Positions 6,037-9,797 of a DNA stretch of 9,797 nt are shown here, piece by piece (positions within the stretch are counted from its first letter, which is position 1; each line of letters begins with the position of its first letter). A program made the translations under genes and the position numbers. The notes beneath the pieces were generated by a model. That model ran no database searches and was not told where the DNA came from. It saw only the letters and a list, made by a program, of their open reading frames with translations. Location: NCBI GenBank assembly GCA_002780675.1, contig PEUR01000028.1, forward strand, positions 1-9,797. The letters run 5' to 3'. Origin of the DNA: Gallionellales bacterium CG03_land_8_20_14_0_80_55_15 (lineage in GTDB: Bacteria; Pseudomonadota; Gammaproteobacteria; Burkholderiales; Gallionellaceae).

Positions 6037-6071
6037 TGCATACGAGGGTTCGATCCCCTTCACCCGCTCCA
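6037..6071 (+). tRNA. tRNA-Gly(CCC), 3' exon of the intron-split gene
   Basis: TGC completes the 3' anticodon strand (GC from exon 1 plus TGC pairs with GCAGC). It is followed by variable loop ATAC, T arm GAGGG-TTCGATC-CCCTT, acceptor CACCCGC, discriminator T and encoded CCA at 6069-6071. The acceptor strand pairs fully with 3288-3294. From 6042 to 6071 it is identical to 4232-4261 in the internal tRNA. Only a short T-rich stretch follows (6078-6081), with no hairpin terminator before the convergent MFS gene. Confidence 0.93.
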
Positions 6072-6110
6072 TCCCCGTTTTATCCACGATTCCTTCAATA
6101 AATCTGCCCG

Positions 6111-7325
6111 TCATTTTACCTGCTGATCGTGCATTGCGATACGCGAGACGAAGGCCATCGCCAGCAGATTGGCGAATATCGCCACATAACCCACCCGGTC
6201 GTAGCCGATGATTTGTCCCGTCGCATTTTGCGTGGTGATGAATCCTGCCAACGTCGCCGCCAGCCCACTGGCGAGTTGCTGGATGGCCGAGTTGAGCGAC
6301 ATGAACGTGCCGCGCAGTTTCGGCTGCGCCGCCGAGGTGATAATGGCCATGGCCGGGATCATGCGCCCCGAGACCAGCACGAAAAACGCGGTGGTGCAGC
6401 CGACCCACAAACCCAGCGGTGCGAAGGTCAGCTGGGTGACGGCAAGCACCGGCAAGGTCGCGGCCAACGCCATGATGCGGTAGATTTTTACCTTGCCGCG
6501 CTGATCCGCCCAGCGCCCGATGCGCCGTGATGTCAGCAGCGTGGCCGCGCCGCCGAACAGATAAATGTAAAAAATATCCGCTTGCGCGATGCCGATATTC
6601 GCCACCGCGTACACCGTGATGTAGGGAATCACGGTAAAGCCGGAAAACAGGATCAGCAGGGTGAACAGCAAGGCGCGCAGGTGGTTTCGGTCGCGCAACA
6701 CCTCAAACATCGCCGCGAAGGGATGGGTGCGTTTTTTTAGGGTGAGATGATGGCGCACATCCGGCAGGAAGCGCTGCGCGATCAGGATGAACAGCACCGT
6801 GCTGGCAGCGATAAACAGAAACGGCGCGCGCCACTGGAATTGGTTCGCCAGCCACAACGACACAGGCACGCCCGCCACGGTCGCCAGCGAGAACGAAGTC
6901 GAGATGATGCCGCTGGCGGTGGCGCGGCGCTCGAACGGAATCAGATCGCCCACCAGCGTTTGCACCATCGCGCCCACCACCCCGCCGAAAGCGCCAGCCA
7001 GACCGCGCGCCACCAACAGCGTGGTGTAGCTGGGGGCAAGCGCACACGCCAGCGTCGCCAGACCGAACAGCCCAAAGACGATTAACAACAGACGTTTGCG
7101 CTCGAACCTGTCCACAAAAGTCGCGGCGAGCAGCCCCGCCAGCGCCGCGCTGAAGCTGTAGCTTGCCACCAGAAAACCGAATTCATGCGTGCCGATAGCG
7201 AACTCGCGCATTAGAATCGGCCCCAGGGGCATCATGATCATAAAGTCGAGAATGTGCGAAAACTGCATCCCCGCGAGGGTCAGCAGCAGATAACGCTCGC
7301 GCAGCTGGGAAAGGGTGTGGTGCAT
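6111..7325 (-). CDS. MFS transporter, drug/metabolite efflux type
   Basis: A 404-residue inner-membrane protein with about 12 predicted hydrophobic segments, the normal size for the major facilitator superfamily. The motif-A-like loop between segments 2 and 3 is AATFVDRFERKR, at about residues 67-78. Another loop, SRRIGRWADQRGK, sits at the matching place in the C-terminal half. The pattern fits proton-driven efflux carriers of the DHA1 group; the substrate cannot be told. The start is uncertain. GTG at 7376 would add 17 residues, but that region overlaps a palindromic repeat and the Shine-Dalgarno-like bases touch the GTG. ATG at 7325 (MHHTLSQLRERY) fits family length but has no clear ribosome binding site. 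It converges on the tRNA-Gly gene. Confidence 0.9.
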   Translation of the reverse strand: MHHTLSQLRERYLLLTLAGMQFSHILDFMIMMPLGPILMREFAIGTHEFGFLVASYSFSAALAGLLAATFVDRFERKRLLLIVFGLFGLATLACALAPSYTTLLVARGLAGAFGGVVGAMVQTLVGDLIPFERRATASGIISTSFSLATVAGVPVSLWLANQFQWRAPFLFIAASTVLFILIAQRFLPDVRHHLTLKKRTHPFAAMFEVLRDRNHLRALLFTLLILFSGFTVIPYITVYAVANIGIAQADIFYIYLFGGAATLLTSRRIGRWADQRGKVKIYRIMALAATLPVLAVTQLTFAPLGLWVGCTTAFFVLVSGRMIPAMAIITSAAQPKLRGTFMSLNSAIQQLASGLAATLAGFITTQNATGQIIGYDRVGYVAIFANLLAMAFVSRIAMHDQQVK

Positions 7326-7421
7326 GTTGAAAAGAAGGATTAGCTTGAAACTTGAGCTGCGATTCGTTTGCCCCACTCCTCACTTGTGAGGGAAGGGGGC
7401 AGGCAAGGCAGGTTTGCGAGT

Positions 7422-7448
7422 TGTTGCCCACAGGGCAACATCCCTGTG
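7422..7448. repeat. Two mutually exclusive hairpins upstream of the MFS gene
   Basis: TGTTGCCC (7422-7429) pairs perfectly with GGGCAACA (7433-7440) around ACA. The overlapping CACAGGG (7429-7435) pairs perfectly with CCCTGTG (7442-7448). Only one can form at a time. They lie about 100 bp upstream of the MFS ATG and would be read on the minus strand as part of its leader if transcription begins further upstream. Confidence 0.55.
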
Positions 7449-7520
7449 AGAATTATTTCATTATCAGGGGGGGCATTATTGCCATGCCCGTCAGTCGGGC
7501 GGCATTTTAACAGGATATTT

Positions 7521-7555
7521 GTAGCCCGGATGACGCGCAGAGGATATCGTAACCT
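7521..7555. repeat. REP-like element, second GTAGCCCGGATG copy
   Basis: GTAGCCCGGATG at 7521-7532 repeats the 12-mer at 1355-1366 exactly. The following bases diverge but keep a CCTGG-type partner at 7553-7557. Two copies in 10 kb, both between genes, suggest a dispersed family in this genome. Confidence 0.5.
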
Positions 7556-7696
7556 GGTTCATGGTTTATCTGGCCTGGTTGAATTCAATGCCCCTGCGGT
7601 ATTGCGGTATTGCCCGCCACGTCGGGTGTAGCCCGACCTATATTGGGTTACTGTTTGTCCTGCCTGGGACGCGTGAAAAAAGTTGTTGCGCTAACC

Positions 7697-8368
7697 TTAT
7701 TTCAAGACTTCGCCCTTGGCTAGCAGAGGCGCGCGCAATAGCGCAAAGTCCTTGGGTGACAGGTATTGCAGCACGGATTTTTCTTTGCCGCTGGTTACAA
7801 TATCCAGCCCGTGTTGCGGGTATAGCCAGTGGACGATTTCGGTATTTTTCTCGCGTATGCGCTGTGCGGGTTCACCGAAGCGCTTGGTGATGATGGCCTC
7901 ATCAATGCTCAGGTTGGGGAGATAGGTCAGGCTGCTAACCGGCAGTGTGCGTACATGCTCCAAATCAGCGAAAGTCATCGTGATATGTTTGCCGCTGGTG
8001 TCGTTGTTCAGGCGCAGTCCCCGTTCGTATATGCCTTGTAATTCTTCCGTTGGAACGGCGATGGTCATGATTATTTTGGCTTTTAGACCGTTAAAATTGA
8101 CTTCTTCATAGAAGGCTTCAACCGACTTGCCGCCCGCAGAAGGCTTGAACAGGCTGATTTCGGCGACTTCCTTGAAGGTTTTCTCCACATCGCCGAGGGA
8201 TGTGACTCCCAGCGTCACGTTAAAGACGCGCGTAGTGTCAGGCGTTGGGTGGGTGATATGCCAGGGCAGGGTGTCCGGCGTATTGGTCGCCTTTCCTGGC
8301 ATCATCAGCAGTATTGAGATAACAACGACGACGAGTGCCGTAGCACCCAAAATGATTTTCTTGTCCAT
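7697..8368 (-). CDS. Unknown protein with N-terminal membrane anchor
   Basis: I do not recognise this 223-residue protein. It begins MDKK followed by one hydrophobic segment (about residues 5-24), a membrane anchor or uncleaved signal, so the rest is likely periplasmic. The body is soluble, with mixed alpha/beta character, no cysteines, and segments such as GVTSLGDVEKTFKE and the later SIDEAIITKRFGEPAQRI. The two latter stretches resemble each other in placing a helix before an F-G-E or F-K-E motif, perhaps a repeated fold, but this is weak. Its ATG lies 1 nt after the TAA of the upstream gene (8370-8372), and its AGGAAAG ribosome binding site is inside that gene, so translation is probably coupled. 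The pair likely acts together in the inner membrane. Confidence 0.8.
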   Translation of the reverse strand: MDKKIILGATALVVVVISILLMMPGKATNTPDTLPWHITHPTPDTTRVFNVTLGVTSLGDVEKTFKEVAEISLFKPSAGGKSVEAFYEEVNFNGLKAKIIMTIAVPTEELQGIYERGLRLNNDTSGKHITMTFADLEHVRTLPVSSLTYLPNLSIDEAIITKRFGEPAQRIREKNTEIVHWLYPQHGLDIVTSGKEKSVLQYLSPKDFALLRAPLLAKGEVLK

Positions 8369-8369
8369 A

Positions 8370-8873
8370 TTAAACTTTCCTGGTTTTTTGAGTTAAGGCT
8401 AATGCGGCAGCAGGAACCCTACCGCTGCTGCATTGATGTTCTGCATCAAATTCCAGTACGACCAGAACCAGAAGCACCACCATGAAAGGGAGTTGACCGA
8501 TGCCGAAAGCAAGTGCATATCCGGCTACTTTACTTATGTCTAACTGGGCACCGCCCAACAACAACGCGGCGGTTAGTGTGCCAGTCACGACGAAGAGCAG
8601 CAGAAAAAGCCTGGCGCGTTGAGCCGCCAGCAAAATGTGTGACAGCACAAAGTCGGAGGTTTCGCAAATGATGGCACGTTTGGCCTTGAACAGCACATTG
8701 CCAAGCAACGCGAAGGAAATGACCGGCATCAAATACAGGGGGATGAAACTGCTTTTAATAAAACCCAGGGCGATGACGAAAAGGAAGACATGTACCACGA
8801 TAAAGTCGAACAGCAACATTGAGTGTAATTTTTTTGCGCGTGCGATTTCGGCTTGAGTGACTTGCGGCTCCAT
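8370..8873 (-). CDS. Unknown four-helix inner-membrane protein
   Basis: I do not recognise this 167-residue protein. Four hydrophobic segments are evident at about 19-39, 43-63, 86-108 and 114-140, with charged ends at both termini. A short loop between helices 2 and 3 carries KAKRAIICETSD and the basic AAQRAR, suggesting a cytoplasmic side. No enzymatic motif was seen. A strong GGAGGG ribosome binding site lies about 8 nt before the ATG at 8873. It is the first gene of a two-gene operon with the anchored protein at 7697-8368. The operon lies downstream of the FNR-type gene on the same strand, with a 224-bp gap that probably holds its own promoter. Confidence 0.82.
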   Translation of the reverse strand: MEPQVTQAEIARAKKLHSMLLFDFIVVHVFLFVIALGFIKSSFIPLYLMPVISFALLGNVLFKAKRAIICETSDFVLSHILLAAQRARLFLLLFVVTGTLTAALLLGGAQLDISKVAGYALAFGIGQLPFMVVLLVLVVLEFDAEHQCSSGRVPAAALALTQKTRKV

Positions 8874-9097
8874 ATTTAATGCCCTCCAGTAAATAAATCA
8901 GATTTAAGAATAATGAACCAAAAACTTTTTTGCCCGAGAAAAAATAATTTAACCATATAAATCAATATGTTGCATATATTTGGCGATGCGCTCGTGAGGT
9001 GATGGAGTCAATCGTGACAGGTATTTAAATTGGTTTGTTCGTGCTTTCTGTGGACAAATGCTTTTTCCAGGGTGAAATGATTACGATTGCGGCGAAA
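8874..9097 (-). promoter_or_regulatory. AT-rich upstream region of the unknown operon with CATAT/ATATG half-sites
   Basis: The part next to the operon (8874-8980) is strongly AT-rich compared with the genes around it. CATAT (8954-8958), ATATG (8965-8969) and CATAT (8973-8977) lie in alternating orientation and could be an operator. No good pair of -35/-10 boxes could be fixed. TTGAT on the minus strand (8966-8962) matches one half of an FNR site, but the second half is poor. Confidence 0.35.
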
Positions 9098-9797
9098 CTA
9101 GCGTGAACCCGATAGGCAGGCTTGCAAGCCCGCCAAGTCGAGAATCTCGATGGACTTGATGTGGATGCGTATCATGCCGTGTTGTTGCAGCAAGGACAAG
9201 GTGCGGCTGACGGTTTCCAGCTTCAGCCCCAGATAACTGCCTATCTCGTGGCGAGACATGCGCAGTTGGAATTGGGTGGGAGACAAGCCGCGCGTCGCGT
9301 AGCGTTGCGAAAGATTGAGCAAAAAAGCGGCCAGCCGTTCTTCGGCGCGCATTGAGCCTAGCAGCAGCATGATGCCTTGGTCGCGCACGATCTCGCGGCT
9401 CATGAGTTTGTGCAGATGGCGCTGTAGCGTAGGGATTTCGCGGCTCAAGGTTTCCAGTTTGTTGAACGGAATTTCACATATCACACTGCTTTCCATTGCG
9501 ACCGCCTCGCAAGTGTGGAAATCGGTACTGATTGCATCCAAACCGATAATTTCCCCCGCCATTTGAAAGCCAGTCACTTGTTCGCGGCCATCATCGTGCA
9601 GCACTTGTGTCTTGAATGAGCCATTCTGTATGGCGAACAGGGAACGGAATTTATCGCCGCTGCGATACAGATAATCCCCGCGAGTGTAATTGCGTTTTAA
9701 CGGGTTCATCTCATCGAGCTGGTCAATTTCCTGCTGATTCAGATTGACGGGCAGGCAAAGCGAGGCCAGATTGCAACTGGAGCAAGCAGATTGAACG
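9098..9797 (-). CDS. fnr: FNR/ANR-type oxygen-sensing transcription regulator (N-terminus beyond window)
   Basis: FNR proteins bind a [4Fe-4S] cluster when oxygen is absent, dimerise and activate genes for anaerobic respiration. The reading frame is open to the window edge. Upstream of the internal ATG at 9709 it encodes CSSCNLASLC, the C-x2-C-x5-C cluster motif, then LPVNLNQQEIDQLDEM, which aligns with the E. coli FNR N-terminus. The fourth ligand is the cysteine in ICEIPF, corresponding to C122 of E. coli. The cyclic-nucleotide-like domain (ITGFQMAGEIIG), the dimer helix and the helix-turn-helix (GSYLGLKLETVSRTL) follow. The gene ends at TAG 9098. The true start lies outside the window. Whether it regulates the neighbouring unknown operon is not shown. 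Confidence 0.95.
   Translation of the reverse strand, partial: VQSACSSCNLASLCLPVNLNQQEIDQLDEMNPLKRNYTRGDYLYRSGDKFRSLFAIQNGSFKTQVLHDDGREQVTGFQMAGEIIGLDAISTDFHTCEAVAMESSVICEIPFNKLETLSREIPTLQRHLHKLMSREIVRDQGIMLLLGSMRAEERLAAFLLNLSQRYATRGLSPTQFQLRMSRHEIGSYLGLKLETVSRTLSLLQQHGMIRIHIKSIEILDLAGLQACLSGSR

Larger units (their letters stand above)
7326..7696. other. Non-coding stretch of palindromic repeats between MFS gene and unknown operon
   Basis: No convincing gene is seen in these 371 bases. It holds, in order: a palindrome CCTCAC-TT-GTGAGG (7378-7391) in a G-rich setting; two overlapping hairpins (7422-7448); a GC hairpin GCCCG/CGGGC (7486-7500) followed by ATTTT; a GTAGCCCGGATG element (7521-7532), also present at 1355; and a hairpin GTCGGG/CCCGAC (7621-7637). 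The stretch contains the leader of the MFS gene and the end of the two-gene operon. None has a strong T-run in the right direction for an intrinsic terminator. Confidence 0.6.

Noticed and set aside
7326..7376. GTG at 7376 as the MFS start
   Set aside because: The added residues lie in and beside a palindromic repeat, and the GAGGA motif directly touches the GTG, leaving no spacing. ATG 7325 fits the family better, though not proven.
7486..7510. Intrinsic terminator on the + strand
   Set aside because: The GC hairpin is followed only by ATTTTAA, and no + strand gene ends here. More likely part of the repeat-rich region.
7368..7890. Small + strand open frames in the gap and over the unknown gene
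   Set aside because: No ribosome binding sites or recognisable protein features; they overlap palindromic repeats and the antisense of the 7697-8368 gene.
8954..8970. FNR binding site before the unknown operon
   Set aside because: One half (TTGAT on the minus strand) is perfect, but the other half reads ATGGT against ATCAA, too poor to call.
9098..9709. ATG at 9709 as the start of the FNR-type protein
   Set aside because: The frame stays open to the window edge and encodes the CxxC...C iron-sulfur cysteines and the typical FNR N-terminal segment, so the gene continues beyond the window.

Overview
The window looks like chromosomal DNA of a betaproteobacterium, most likely the Nitrosomonadales/Gallionellaceae type. 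This rests on gene content and order (hemW facing trmB-thiG-thiS, and an FNR-type regulator), moderately high GC, CCA-encoding tRNA genes and REP-like intergenic palindromes. No species can be named from sequence alone.

Layout. 1-1349: the tail of a possible upstream gene, a palindromic repeat, then hemW (heme chaperone, radical SAM) on the + strand. 1420-3250: trmB, thiG and thiS on the - strand, transcribed thiS to thiG to trmB (tRNA m7G46 methylation and synthesis of the thiamine thiazole). 3288-6071: a tRNA-Gly(CCC) gene on the + strand, split in the 3' side of its anticodon stem by a complete group II intron of about 2.7 kb (3327-6036). 6111-7325: an MFS efflux-type transporter on the - strand. 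7326-7696: a non-coding stretch full of palindromes. 7697-8873: two unknown membrane-associated proteins in a tight operon on the - strand. 9098 to the window edge: most of an FNR/ANR oxygen-sensing regulator on the - strand.

The striking part is the intron. Its limits can be set to the base. It starts GTGCG at 3327, domain V is 5962-5995, and domain VI carries a bulged A at 6030, seven bases from the end. Joining 3288-3326 to 6037-6071 rebuilds a perfect 74-nt tRNA-Gly(CCC). EBS1 lies in a hairpin loop (3848-3853) and EBS2 at 3504-3512; they are complementary to the two adjacent blocks of the 5' exon, which are the tRNA anticodon arm. Inside domain IV, directly before the maturase gene (RT, X and HNH endonuclease domains), sits a second, intact tRNA-Gly(CCC) at 4188-4261. 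Its anticodon stem is rewritten with fully compensated base pairs, and the changes fall exactly on the IBS2 and IBS3 positions.

The intron therefore interrupts a tRNA gene and also carries a working-looking replacement for the same isoacceptor, which its own targeting sequences should recognise poorly. Cutting this tRNA out of the intron RNA would split the ribozyme in domain IV and leave the maturase mRNA with a short leader carrying a good ribosome binding site. Those consequences are inference; the arrangement itself is directly visible.
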